From assembly GCF_024519725.1 (NCBI RefSeq), contig NZ_JALJRK010000016.1, forward strand, positions 32,477 to 96,476: DNA of 64,000 nucleotides, written 5' to 3'. The translations under genes were made by a program, and so were the position numbers. This document shows positions 44,314-53,761 of the stretch, piece by piece (positions within the stretch are counted from its first letter, which is position 1; each line of letters starts with the position of its first letter). This stretch comes from Microvirga sp. Mcv34. GTDB lineage: Bacteria > Pseudomonadota > Alphaproteobacteria > Rhizobiales > Beijerinckiaceae. The notes below the pieces were generated by a model. The model was not told the DNA's origin. It ran no database searches and saw only the letters and a program-made list of their open reading frames with translations.

Positions 44314-45198
44314 TCACGTCTCGTCGGACTCGGATTTGGGAGCGCCTTCCTTCACCCCAAGGGCATCGGCCAGCCGCGTCTTGGCGGAGCCGGGGCGCAG
44401 GGGTTTCTGCTGGCTTCCATGCGGGGTCCAGCCCGAGAGCCAGATGATCTCGAAGGTGGCCGGAATGCGCCCGTCCGCATCGCCGAACCGTTCCGCATAG
44501 ATCTCGGCCGCCCGCATCAGGGTGGCGCGCCGCAGCGGGGTCTTCCGGCGGTCGAGCAGGGCGTTGGTCAACCCCATCCGGCGCAGGTCCCGCATGAGCG
44601 AGAAGGCATTGGCATAGCGCACCCGGACCACATCCGTATCGGTGACCGGCAGGGCGAAGCCTGCCCGCTGCAGCAGGCCGCCGATGTCGCGCAGGTCGGC
44701 GAACGGCGCCACGCGGGGACTCACCCCACCCTCGATCTCCGCCTCGGCCTGGGTCAGGGACTGACGCAGCTCGGTCAGAGTCGAACCGCCCAGAAGCGCG
44801 CCGATGAAAAGGCCGTCGGCTCTGAGCGCCCGGCGGATCTGGATGAGGGACCCCGGCAGATCGTTGACGCCGTGCAAGGCCAGAAGCGACACCGCGAGGT
44901 CGAAGCGCTCGCCCGAGAACGGCAGGCGCTCTTCGTCCCCGACCACGCTTCCCGGCTCCGGCACCGGAGACAGGCGGATCACCGTCTCCACATGCCCGCT
45001 CCGTCGCAGGGCATCAGCGGCCACCGGGGTCGGCGTGCCAACGTCGAGCGCGAGGGCAAAGCTCCGCAGCACCGTGGACAGCCGCTCCTCCAGATCCTCG
45101 ACGGCGCGGACCAGGAGAAAATCGGCATAGCCCTGCTCAAGCGCACGGACCAGCCGGCGGCGAACGAGGGGACGGTCGAAGACGAGGGGCGTGGTCAT
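44314..45198 (-). CDS. SAM-dependent methyltransferase, NDUFAF5/BioC-like
   Basis: A 294-residue methyltransferase. The start VFDRPLVRRRLVRALEQGYADFLLVRAVEDLEERL is the family pattern shared with mitochondrial NDUFAF5, an arginine hydroxylase/assembly factor of complex I; also matching are DLAVSLLALHGVNDLPGSL, GLFIGALLGGSTLTELRQSL, GGVSPRVAPFADLRDIGGLL and LMRDLRRMGLTNAL. The SAM loop region (ALDVGTPTP) is degenerate: the typical DxGxGxG is missing. It is divergent from comF, a usual arrangement in the order. A role in complex I assembly is inference from the family. Confidence 0.85.
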   Translation of the reverse strand: MTTPLVFDRPLVRRRLVRALEQGYADFLLVRAVEDLEERLSTVLRSFALALDVGTPTPVAADALRRSGHVETVIRLSPVPEPGSVVGDEERLPFSGERFDLAVSLLALHGVNDLPGSLIQIRRALRADGLFIGALLGGSTLTELRQSLTQAEAEIEGGVSPRVAPFADLRDIGGLLQRAGFALPVTDTDVVRVRYANAFSLMRDLRRMGLTNALLDRRKTPLRRATLMRAAEIYAERFGDADGRIPATFEIIWLSGWTPHGSQQKPLRPGSAKTRLADALGVKEGAPKSESDET

Positions 45199-45355
45199 GA
45201 GGCGCTCGATATGGCGTGTGCTGGCCCAAGAACCAAGAATTTTTTGAGCATGACGCGTCTGTCATTCCGACATCCAAGGTCTCTAACGATGCAAGACTTG
45301 CCACACGAGCCATCGCCTCCTCGCCCTTCGAACAGCCTTCCGCTAAGCTTCGCCC

Positions 45356-46138
45356 ATGAGCGAGCCTGCCGAAATCGAGCCAATCCCGTTGAGCACCCGC
45401 CTCCGTGCGGGAGCGCGGGACGCATGGGGATCGGTCCTCGGCCTGTTCTATCCGCCGACTTGCATCGCCTGCCAGGCGGCCACGGGTGAGCCTCATGCCC
45501 TGTGCGCGGCCTGCTGGTCTCAAGTTCGCTTCATCGAGCGTCCCTTCTGCGAGCGGCTGGGAACGCCCTTCGCGGTCGATCTCGGCCAGCCGCTCCTCTC
45601 GCCGGCGGCCATCGCGGACCCACCAGTCTTCCAGCGCGCCCGCGCAGTGGCGGAGTATGACGGCACGGCGAGCCTGCTCGTGCACCGCTTGAAATACAAC
45701 GACCGGCTGGAGCTCGCCCGGGCGCTCGGCGGCATGATGGCCCGGGCCGGCGCGGAGCTTCTCGCAGAGGCCGACGTGATCGCGCCGGTGCCGCTGCATC
45801 GCTGGCGGCTGTGGCGGCGGCGTTTCAATCAGGCGATGGTCCTGGCCAGGATCGTCTCGGCCGGGAGCGGCGTGGCCTGCGACCCGTTCCTGCTCGCCCG
45901 GGTCAAGCACACCCGTCGCCAGGTGGGGCTCACCAAGGCGCAGCGGCAGGAAAACCTCCAGGGCGCCTTCCGGGTGCCCCCGGACGCCAGGGCCCGGCTC
46001 AAGGGCAAGCGGGTGCTCCTGATCGACGACGTCCTGACAACCGGGTCCACGGCCAATGCAGCCTCGCGGGCACTCCTGCGCGGCGGCGCGGCCGCCGTGG
46101 ATATTCTGGCCTTCGCCCGAGTTGTCCAGGAGTTGTGA
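45356..46138 (+). CDS. comF: ComF-family phosphoribosyltransferase-like protein
   Basis: A 260-residue protein. The N-terminal double zinc module shows PPTCIACQAATGEPHALCAACW and PFCERLG; the C-terminal half is a type I phosphoribosyltransferase fold with PRPP motif VLLIDDVLTTGSTANAASRAL. Upstream HRLKYNDRLELARALGGMM and QAMVLARIVSA are common to all ComF proteins. In naturally competent bacteria ComF is needed for DNA uptake; in Hyphomicrobiales its role is not shown, but the comF-grxC-nitrilase-DUF1178 order is conserved. Confidence 0.93.
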   Translation: MSEPAEIEPIPLSTRLRAGARDAWGSVLGLFYPPTCIACQAATGEPHALCAACWSQVRFIERPFCERLGTPFAVDLGQPLLSPAAIADPPVFQRARAVAEYDGTASLLVHRLKYNDRLELARALGGMMARAGAELLAEADVIAPVPLHRWRLWRRRFNQAMVLARIVSAGSGVACDPFLLARVKHTRRQVGLTKAQRQENLQGAFRVPPDARARLKGKRVLLIDDVLTTGSTANAASRALLRGGAAAVDILAFARVVQEL

Positions 46139-46189
46139 AGATAGCCCAAGACTTCCTATATCGTCGCCGTCACAGGAGAATTGTCTGTC

Positions 46190-46447
46190 ATGTCGTCCAT
46201 CACGATCTACACGAAGAGCTGGTGCCCCTATTGCTCGGCCGCCAAGAAGCTTCTCGCCGAGAAAGGCGTCGCCTTCACCGAGATCGACATCGAGAAGAAG
46301 CCGGAAGCCCGCGCCGAGATGATCCAGAAGGCGAACGGCCGCTCCACCGTCCCGCAGATCTTCATCGGCGAAAAGCATGTCGGCGGCTGCGATGATCTGT
46401 ATGCTCTTGATGACAGGGGCCAGCTTGAGCCTTTATTGCAGGCCTGA
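46190..46447 (+). CDS. grxC: Glutaredoxin 3
   Basis: An 85-residue dithiol glutaredoxin with active site Cys12-Pro-Tyr-Cys15 (SWCPYCSAAKKLL), cis-Pro in STVPQIFIGEKHVGGCDDL, and the whole Grx3 length. It reduces protein and glutathione disulfides at the expense of glutathione. AGGAG lies upstream of the ATG at 46190. Second gene of the comF operon. Confidence 0.97.
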   Translation: MSSITIYTKSWCPYCSAAKKLLAEKGVAFTEIDIEKKPEARAEMIQKANGRSTVPQIFIGEKHVGGCDDLYALDDRGQLEPLLQA

Positions 46448-46462
46448 CGGAGACCAGACTTC

Positions 46463-47326
46463 ATGACCTCGACCCGCTTCACCGCCGCCTGCGTCCAGAT
46501 GCGCTCCGGGCGCGACGTCCTCAAGAACCGCGACGATGCGGTTGCGCTCGTTCGGGAGGCCGCCGCCCAGGGCGCGCATTTCGCCCAGACGCCGGAGATG
46601 ACCTCCCTCGTGTGCCGGGACCGGGCGGAGCTGTTCGACAAGGTGGGACCGGAGGCGCAGGACCCGGTGCTGGCGGGTCTGCGCGAGGTGGCGCGGGAGA
46701 AGGGCATCGTCGTTCAGATCGGCTCAATTGCCGTGAAAGAAGGCGACAAGGTCGCCAATCGCGCCTTCTTGATCGGCCAGGACGGCGACGTCATCGCGTC
46801 CTACGACAAGATCCACCTCTACGACGTGGACCTGCCGAACGGCGAGAGCTGGCGTGAGTCGGCCACTTATACGGGCGGAGCTTCGGCCGTGGCGGCCGAG
46901 ACGCCCTGGGGCTATCTCGGGATGACGATCTGCTACGACGTACGCTTCGCCGCCCTCTACAAGGCGCTGGCCGAGAACGGCGCTTCGTTCCTCTCGGCCC
47001 CGGCCGCCTTCACCCGGCAGACCGGCGAGGCTCATTGGCACGTGCTGCACCGGGCACGGGCCATCGAGACCGGCTCCTTCATGATCTCCGCCGCCCAAGG
47101 CGGCCTGCATGAGGATGGACGCGAGACCTACGGGCATTCGGTCATCATCGATCCCTGGGGCCGGGTGCTGGCGGAAGGCGGTACGGAGCCCGGCGTGTTC
47201 CTGGCCGAGATCGACACCGCCCTCGTGGCCGATGTTCGCGGCCGCATCCCGACCCTCAAGAACGCCCGCCCCTTCAAGGTCGAGGTCGTTCCCATCATCG
47301 AGACGGATCGGGCGGCCAGCGCCTGA
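46463..47326 (+). CDS. Carbon-nitrogen hydrolase (Nit family)
   Basis: A 287-residue nitrilase-superfamily amidase with the complete triad: Glu45 (TPEMTS), Lys116 (YDKIHLYDVDLPNGES) and Cys157 (TICYDVRF). The segments HWHVLHRARAIETGSFMISAAQ and GHSVIIDPWGRVLAEGG are those of the Nit1 group, which hydrolyse deaminated glutathione. The neighbour grxC would be consistent with a role in glutathione repair. Start is 15 bases after grxC; same operon. Confidence 0.92.
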   Translation: MTSTRFTAACVQMRSGRDVLKNRDDAVALVREAAAQGAHFAQTPEMTSLVCRDRAELFDKVGPEAQDPVLAGLREVAREKGIVVQIGSIAVKEGDKVANRAFLIGQDGDVIASYDKIHLYDVDLPNGESWRESATYTGGASAVAAETPWGYLGMTICYDVRFAALYKALAENGASFLSAPAAFTRQTGEAHWHVLHRARAIETGSFMISAAQGGLHEDGRETYGHSVIIDPWGRVLAEGGTEPGVFLAEIDTALVADVRGRIPTLKNARPFKVEVVPIIETDRAASA

Positions 47327-47369
47327 TCCCTTCCTTTTTCGGGCTCCAATCCTTAAGTCTCCCCAGGAC

Positions 47370-47816
47370 ATGATCAAGTATGCCTTGGCCTGCGAGCAGG
47401 CCCATGAGTTCGAGAGCTGGTTCCCGTCGAGTGAAGCGTTCGAGACGCAGCGCAAGCGCGGCTTCGTGACCTGCCCGTTCTGCAACTCGCCCAAGGTCGA
47501 GAAGCAGATCATGGCCCCGTCCGTTGCGCGGACGGACAAGACCCCGAAACGGCCGGCGCCGGAGCCTCAGCCCGTCGCCGTCCTGTCGGAGCGCGAGCGG
47601 GAGCTGCGCGCCGCGTTGCGGGCCCTGCGGGAGCACGTGATGAAGAACGCGGAGAATGTCGGCAACGGCTTCGTCGAGGAAGCCCGCAAGATGCATTACG
47701 GCGAGACCGAAGAGCGCTCGATCTATGGAGAGGCGGATCTCGCCGAGGCGCGGGCCCTGCTGGAGGAAGGCATCGACGTGATGCCGCTTCCAGTCGTGCC
47801 GGATGACAGGAACTAG
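47370..47816 (+). CDS. DUF1178 protein
   Basis: A 148-residue protein. The N-terminal part (MIKYALACEQAHEFESWFPSS, then CPFC) carries a small zinc-ribbon-like pair of Cys; the middle is a linker and the C-terminal half is helical and acidic (HVMKNAENVGNGFVEEARKMHYGETEERSIYGEA). This is the full DUF1178 pattern. The function is not known; it follows the nitrilase gene in nearly all Hyphomicrobiales. The last four bases overlap the convergent arsR-type gene. Confidence 0.92.
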   Translation: MIKYALACEQAHEFESWFPSSEAFETQRKRGFVTCPFCNSPKVEKQIMAPSVARTDKTPKRPAPEPQPVAVLSERERELRAALRALREHVMKNAENVGNGFVEEARKMHYGETEERSIYGEADLAEARALLEEGIDVMPLPVVPDDRN

Positions 47817-48145
47817 TTTCTGTCGCTTTCCAGATCCGTCTTGAGCCGGTCGAGCATCTCCACGGCCCGGCCCGCATAGGCGCCGATCCAGCGGTCGTAG
47901 ATCTGCTTGATCGGGAGCGGATTGAGATGGTTCCACCGCTCCCGCCCCTCCCGTCGGACGATGACGAGATCCGCCCCCTCCAGAACCTTCAGATGCTGCA
48001 TCACGGTGCAGCGGTCGAGCGCCGGGAAGCGGGCGCACAGCTCGCCCGTGGTCTGTGGCTGGTCCTTCAACGCATCGAGAATGTCGCGGCGGGTCGCGGC
48101 CGATAAGGCCTTGAAGATCCGGTCGCTGCTCTCGTCGCTTGACAT
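47813..48145 (-). CDS. ArsR-family transcription regulator
   Basis: A 110-residue winged-helix protein: DRIFKALSAATRRDILDAL, TTGELCARFPALDRCTVMQHLKVLEGADLVIVRREGRE. The recognition helix is TVMQHLKVLE. The metal-binding ELCVCDL motif of ArsR/SmtB is absent, so it senses something other than soft metals by that route. Divergent from an SRPBCC gene; such ArsR-SRPBCC pairs are common and the regulator controls both genes. An inverted repeat overlapping its own start codon is a likely operator. Confidence 0.92.
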   Translation of the reverse strand: MSSDESSDRIFKALSAATRRDILDALKDQPQTTGELCARFPALDRCTVMQHLKVLEGADLVIVRREGRERWNHLNPLPIKQIYDRWIGAYAGRAVEMLDRLKTDLESDRN

Positions 48146-48164
48146 GTTATTTTTTTATAACATG
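48143..48164. promoter_or_regulatory. Probable operator of the ArsR-type regulator
   Basis: CATGTTAT (48143-48150) and ATAACATG (48157-48164) form a perfect 8-bp inverted repeat around six T. It overlaps the ArsR start codon (48145-48143) and lies 27 bases before the SRPBCC start, so one bound dimer could repress both divergent genes. Confidence 0.7.
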
Positions 48165-48190
48165 ATGACGGAACCTTCAAGGAGAGCGCC

Positions 48191-48646
48191 ATGGATCTGA
48201 CGTTCAAGGTGTCCGCGAGGATTGCGAAACCGGTGGCCGAGGTGTTCGAAGCGGTCGCCAATCCGGATGAGCTGTCGCGCTATTTCACGACCGGCGGGGC
48301 CAAGGGCCGCCTTGAGACGGGCGCGACCGTCACCTGGGATTTCCACGATTTTCCGGGCGCCTTCCCGGTCTGGGTCGTCGAGGTGGTGCCGGAGAAACGG
48401 ATCGTCCTGCAATGGGAGGCGAACGACGGCGCCCCGACAGCCAGCTACAGGACCACGGTCACGATGACCTTCGAGCCGCTCGATGACGGGCGGACCCTGG
48501 TCTCGATCTCAGAGGAAGGCTGGCGTGAGACGGAGACGGGCCTGAAGGCTTCCTACGGCAATTGCCAGGGCTGGATGCAGATGCTCTGCGCCCTCAAGGC
48601 CTACAAGGAATACGGCATCAACCTGCGGGAAGGCATGTTCAAGTAG
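48191..48646 (+). CDS. SRPBCC-domain protein (AHSA1-like)
   Basis: A 151-residue START-like hydrophobic-pocket protein: KVSARIAKPVAEVFEAVANPDELSRYFTTGGAKG at the start, WDFHDFPGAFPVWVVEVVPEKRIVLQWE in the middle and TLVSISEEGWRE.ETGLKASYGNCQGWMQMLCALKAY at the end. Such proteins bind or modify small hydrophobic molecules, or act as co-chaperones when of the true AHA1 type; the ligand is unknown. An AAGGAGAGC ribosome site precedes the ATG. Paired divergently with the ArsR-type regulator. Confidence 0.92.
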   Translation: MDLTFKVSARIAKPVAEVFEAVANPDELSRYFTTGGAKGRLETGATVTWDFHDFPGAFPVWVVEVVPEKRIVLQWEANDGAPTASYRTTVTMTFEPLDDGRTLVSISEEGWRETETGLKASYGNCQGWMQMLCALKAYKEYGINLREGMFK

Positions 48647-48662
48647 GAGCCCGATCGGAACG

Positions 48663-48680
48663 AGCCCGAGCGTTCGGGCT
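48663..48680 (+). terminator. Possible weak terminator after the SRPBCC gene
   Basis: AGCCCGA and TCGGGCT pair around GCGT, with no long T-run after it. It lies 17 bases after the stop. Confidence 0.4.
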
Positions 48681-48718
48681 TATGCCTCATCCGAGACGAT
48701 GATCGAGACGAGCTTCCC

Positions 48719-49252
48719 TTGACGGTTTTCTTTACCAGCGACACCCATTTCGGCGATCCCAGGGTCCTGCGGATCGACAAGCGTCCGTTCAAGACGATTC
48801 CCGAACACGATGCCGCCCTCATCGCCAACTGGAACGCAGTCGTCTCGCCCGAGGATGAGGTCTGGCACCTGGGCGACTTCGCCCTGCATGTGAGACCGGA
48901 GCGGATCGACGAGCTGCTTGGGCTTCTCCAGGGCCGCAAGCATCTGATCACCGGCAATAACGACGGACCGGCAACCCTTGCGGCGCAAGGCTGGGTGAGC
49001 GTTCAGGCCTATACGGAGCTCATGCTCGACGGCCATGCCCTGGTCCTGTGTCACTATGCGTTCCGCACCTGGAAGAATATGGGCCGCGGCTGGATCGACC
49101 TGCACGGCCATTCGCACGCCAAGCTGAAGCCGCAGACGCGGCAATACGACGTGGGCGTGGATGCGTTCGACTACCGCCCGGTCACGATCGAGGCGATTCT
49201 AGACTCCCGGGCGAGACGCCGGAAGGCCAGTGCCGACATGGTAGCCGGTTGA
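48719..49252 (+). CDS. Metallophosphoesterase (calcineurin-like, YfcE/MJ-type)
   Basis: A 177-residue phosphoesterase. Metal motifs are TSDTHFGD (DxH), VWHLGDFALH (GD), ITGNND (GNxD/H), LVLCHYAFRTW and LHGHSHAKL (GHxH), all five in order. The pattern with CHYAFRTWKN is typical of a small group of bacterial phosphoesterases of unknown substrate. No ATG or GTG fits; translation appears to begin at the TTG at 48719, giving MTVFFTSDTHF. No good ribosome site is visible. It stands alone. Confidence 0.88.
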   Translation: MTVFFTSDTHFGDPRVLRIDKRPFKTIPEHDAALIANWNAVVSPEDEVWHLGDFALHVRPERIDELLGLLQGRKHLITGNNDGPATLAAQGWVSVQAYTELMLDGHALVLCHYAFRTWKNMGRGWIDLHGHSHAKLKPQTRQYDVGVDAFDYRPVTIEAILDSRARRRKASADMVAG

Positions 49253-49261
49253 CAGGAGCTG

Positions 49262-50452
49262 TCAGACAGGAGCTTTCACGGGCTTCCAATCGACCGCGCC
49301 TTCGGCCCGGTCGAGCCTGCGGCTCCAGAGGGCCAGGAGGAGGCCCGAGGCCGGCAGCAGGGCGGCGACCCATGGGACCGATCCCAGGCCCAGTCCGTGA
49401 TCGATCACGAAGCCGCCGAGCCAGGCGCCGAGCGCATTGCCGAGGTTGAAGGCCGCGATGTTGAGGCTCGACGCCAGGCTCTGGCCGGCGCCGTCGGCCT
49501 TTTCCAGAACCCACATCTGCAGCGGCGGCACGGTCGCGAAGGCGGCGGCGCCGAGCAGGCCCACGAACACGATGGCCGTGGCCTTGTCGTGGATGCCGAG
49601 AGTCATGGCCGCGAGGATCACGGCCAGGACCCCGAGGGAGCCGAGCAGGGTCGCCATGAGCCGCCGGTCGGCCAGCCTGCCGCCGAGGAGGTTGCCCAGC
49701 ACCAGCCCGCCGCCGAAGACCAGCAGGATCGGTGAGACGGCGGCCTCCGAGAAGCCGGTGATCTCCGTCAGGATCGGCGCGATATAGGTGAAGACCGCGA
49801 ACACGCCCGCATAGCCCAGCACCGTGGTGAGAAGTCCGAGCAGCACGGGCCGGCGGGAGAGCACCTTCAGCTCGTCGCGAAGGCTGCCGCCCTCGGCGGT
49901 CGCCTGACGGTCCTTGGGGACGAAGAGGGCGATGACCGCGAGCGCCGCGAGGCCGACGGCGGTCACGGCCCAGAAGGTCGCGCGCCAGCCATAGGCCTGG
50001 CCGAGCCAGGTGCCGAACGGGACGCCCAGGATGTTCGCGACCGTGAGGCCCGTGAACATGATCGCGATGGCCGAAGCTTTCTTGTCGGCCGGCACGAGGC
50101 TCGTGGCCACCACCGAGCCGACGCCGAAGAAGGTGCCGTGCGCGAAGGCGGTCAGCACCCGGGCGGCCATGAGCGTCGCGTAGTCGGGAGCGACGGCGCA
50201 GGCGAGGTTGCCGAGGGTGAAGACGATCATCAGGGCGAGAAGCACGGTCTTGCGCGACCAGCGGCCCGTCAGGGTAGTGAGCAGCGGCGCCCCGACCACG
50301 ACGCCGAGGGCATAGCCGGAGATGAGCAGGCCCGCGGCCGAGATCGAGACGCCGAGATCGGCGCTCACCTGGAGCAGCAGGCCCATGATGACGAATTCCG
50401 TGACGCCGATGCCGAAGGCACCGGCCGTCAGGGCGTAGAGGGCGAGAGGCAT
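49262..50452 (-). CDS. MFS transporter, drug/sugar efflux type (AraJ-like)
   Basis: A 396-residue transporter with twelve helices. LYALTAGAFGIGVTEFVIMGLL is the DHA1-type first helix with the conserved TEF; LLISGYALGVVVGAPLL.TLTGRWSRKTVLL follows, with motif A degenerate (LTGRWSRK). AHGTFFGVGSVVA is the AraJ/YdhP-type segment in helix 5. It probably exports small drugs or sugars. The LysR-type regulator is divergent across 98 bases. Confidence 0.93.
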   Translation of the reverse strand: MPLALYALTAGAFGIGVTEFVIMGLLLQVSADLGVSISAAGLLISGYALGVVVGAPLLTTLTGRWSRKTVLLALMIVFTLGNLACAVAPDYATLMAARVLTAFAHGTFFGVGSVVATSLVPADKKASAIAIMFTGLTVANILGVPFGTWLGQAYGWRATFWAVTAVGLAALAVIALFVPKDRQATAEGGSLRDELKVLSRRPVLLGLLTTVLGYAGVFAVFTYIAPILTEITGFSEAAVSPILLVFGGGLVLGNLLGGRLADRRLMATLLGSLGVLAVILAAMTLGIHDKATAIVFVGLLGAAAFATVPPLQMWVLEKADGAGQSLASSLNIAAFNLGNALGAWLGGFVIDHGLGLGSVPWVAALLPASGLLLALWSRRLDRAEGAVDWKPVKAPV

Positions 50453-50550
50453 GGGAGACGTCCTTTGACGATTGCAGGCCGGAAGATGGACGCAGAGCCG
50501 CTTATGAACTAGCCTGCCATCGGGAACAGAATTTATGAATTGAACTCACA

Positions 50551-51456
50551 ATGGCCCGAATGGACATCAACCGGTCCGGCGAGATGGAGGTCTTCGTCCG
50601 GGCCGTGGATCTCGGCGGTTTCTCCGCCGCCGCCCGGGCCCTGCGGATGACGCCTTCGGCCGTGAGCAAACTCATCGCCCGGCTGGAGGCACGCCTGGGC
50701 GCCCGCCTCGTCAACCGCTCGACCCGCAAGCTCCAGCTGACGCCGGAGGGCGCGGCCTTCTATGACCGGGCGCTGCGTATCCTGGCCGATCTCGACGAGG
50801 CCGAGCGCAACGCCACCTCGGGCGCGACGCCACGCGGGCGCCTGCGGGTGAACACGAGCGTCCCGTTCGGCACGCACCGTCTGATCCCTCTCCTGCCGGA
50901 TTTCCTCGAGCGGCATCCGGAGGTTACGGTCGAGGTCACGTTGACGGATGCGGTGGTCGACCTGCTCGAGGCCCGGGCCGACGTGGCGATCCGGGTCGGG
51001 CCGCTGAAATCCTCCCAGCTCGTGGCGCGCAAGCTCGGCGAGAGCCGGATGATGCTGGTGGCGGCTCCGTCCTACCTCAACCGGCGCGGCATGCCGCAAA
51101 GCCCTGAGAACCTCGCCCGCCACAATCTTCTGGGGTTCAGCTTCGCCCGCCAGAGCAACGGCTGGCCGTTCCAGGACGGGAACGGCCATGCCAGCGCCGT
51201 CGTGCCGACCGGCAACGCCCAGGTGAGCGACGGCGAATCCATGCGGCTTCTCGTGCTCGCCGGCCTCGGGATCAGCCGCCTGTCGCTCTTCCATGTCGGC
51301 CCTGATGTCGCGGCCGGGCGGCTCGTCCCCGTGCTGGAGGCCTACAATCCCGGTGACACGGAGAGCATTCACGCAGTCTATGTCGGTGGCGGCCCCCTGC
51401 CCGCGCGGGTCCGCGCCTTCCTGGATTATCTGGTCGAAACCGTGCGCCTCTCTTGA
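50551..51456 (+). CDS. LysR-family transcription regulator
   Basis: A 301-residue regulator. Helix-turn-helix at residues about 20-45 (GFSAAARALRMTPSAVSKLIARLEARLGARL), then NRSTRKLQLT and the ligand-binding domain (from about residue 92). The most likely target is the divergent MFS gene; AT-rich direct copies of TTATGAA in the gap are candidate elements. A second ATG at 50560 (MDINRSGEMEVF) is equally possible; neither has a clear ribosome site. It resembles the PA2220-type/AaeR group by TRKLQLTPEGAAFYDRA, but the inducer is unknown. Confidence 0.94.
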   Translation: MARMDINRSGEMEVFVRAVDLGGFSAAARALRMTPSAVSKLIARLEARLGARLVNRSTRKLQLTPEGAAFYDRALRILADLDEAERNATSGATPRGRLRVNTSVPFGTHRLIPLLPDFLERHPEVTVEVTLTDAVVDLLEARADVAIRVGPLKSSQLVARKLGESRMMLVAAPSYLNRRGMPQSPENLARHNLLGFSFARQSNGWPFQDGNGHASAVVPTGNAQVSDGESMRLLVLAGLGISRLSLFHVGPDVAAGRLVPVLEAYNPGDTESIHAVYVGGGPLPARVRAFLDYLVETVRLS

Positions 51457-51555
51457 GCAGAGTTGCTCCTGGTTTTGTGATGGGAGAAGGCCGGTTTCGT
51501 CTTTTTCTACGAACATTTCCGCCTATGACGGGTTGCGTTGGAACAGGAGACGAGA

Positions 51556-52776
<1,221 letters not shown>

Positions 52777-53492
52777 CGGCCGTATCGCGGGACAGGGACC
52801 AGCTGTCCCGCAGCGGATTGTAGGCCACGCCCGTGAGGTCGTGGACGGCAAAGCCCGCCGCCCGGATGGCGTCGGTCAGCTCGTCCGGGGTGACGAACTT
52901 GTCCCATTCGTGGGTGCCCTTGGGCAGCCAACCGAGGATGTATTCTGCGCCAACGATGGCGGATGCGAAGGAGCGCAGGGTCCGGTTGATCGTCGCCATG
53001 GCGAGGCAGCCGCCGGGCTTCACCGCTTGCGCGCAGGCGTTCACGAAGGCCTGCCGGTCCGCCACGTGCTCCACCACCTCCATGGCGAGCACCATGTCGA
53101 AGGTCTCGCCCCGGGCGACCACCTCCTCGACAGTCTCGTTGCGGTAACCGACCGGGATCCCGGCCCGCTCCGCATGAAGCCGGGCCACCGAGATGTTGGT
53201 GGGGGCCGGGTCGAGCCCGGTCACCTTGGCGCCGAGCCGCGCCAGCGGTTCCGACAGCACGCCGCCGCCGCATCCCACGTCGAGAATCGTGATGCCGTCC
53301 AGGGAACGGGCCGAGCGCGGATCGCGCCCGAACCGGCGGCAGGCCTCGTCCCGGATATAGGCGAGCCGCACCGGGTTGAATTTGTGCAGGACCTTCATGG
53401 GCCCCTTCGGGTCCCACCAGGTCTCGGCGATCTTCTCGAAACGGGCGACCTCGGCCGGGTCGATGGTGGTCATGAGATCCTCCGCAGGGATC

Positions 53493-53660
53493 CCCTCCCC
53501 CTTGCGGGGAGGGGTAAGGGGTGGGGGTGGTTAGACTGGGTGAGCTGTCAACGAACAAGAGCCCTGCATTTGACTTGCAGCTCCTCATATGACGAAGCGC
53601 TCGGCTTTTCGACCCCCACCCCGGCTGCTTCGCAGCGCCCCCTCCCCGCAAGGGGGAGGG
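53493..53660. repeat. Extragenic interrupted inverted repeat (C-rich/G-rich)
   Basis: Left arm 53493-53529 reads CCCTCCCCCTTGCGGGGAGG and on into GGGTGGGGGTGG; the right arm, 53612-53660, is ACCCCCACCCCGG, a small hairpin (GCTGCTTCGCAGC), then CCCCTCCCCGCAAGGGGGAG. The arms pair over most of their length. Similar elements are frequent in alphaproteobacterial genomes. It fills the ubiG-lysC gap and so lies in both leaders. Confidence 0.85.
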
Positions 53661-53761
53661 AAATCGCGTTGACAGGGCGTGGCCCTACCGTCATGTATAC
53701 GCGCCTTTTCGCAGCGCGAAGGGGCTCGGTTTCTCAAATCTCACCACGGCCTTCCTCGCCC

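Noticed and set aside
53661..53761. Lysine riboswitch upstream of lysC
   Set aside because: The leader after the inverted repeat is about 100 bases and shows no lysine-riboswitch core; such riboswitches are not expected in this lineage.
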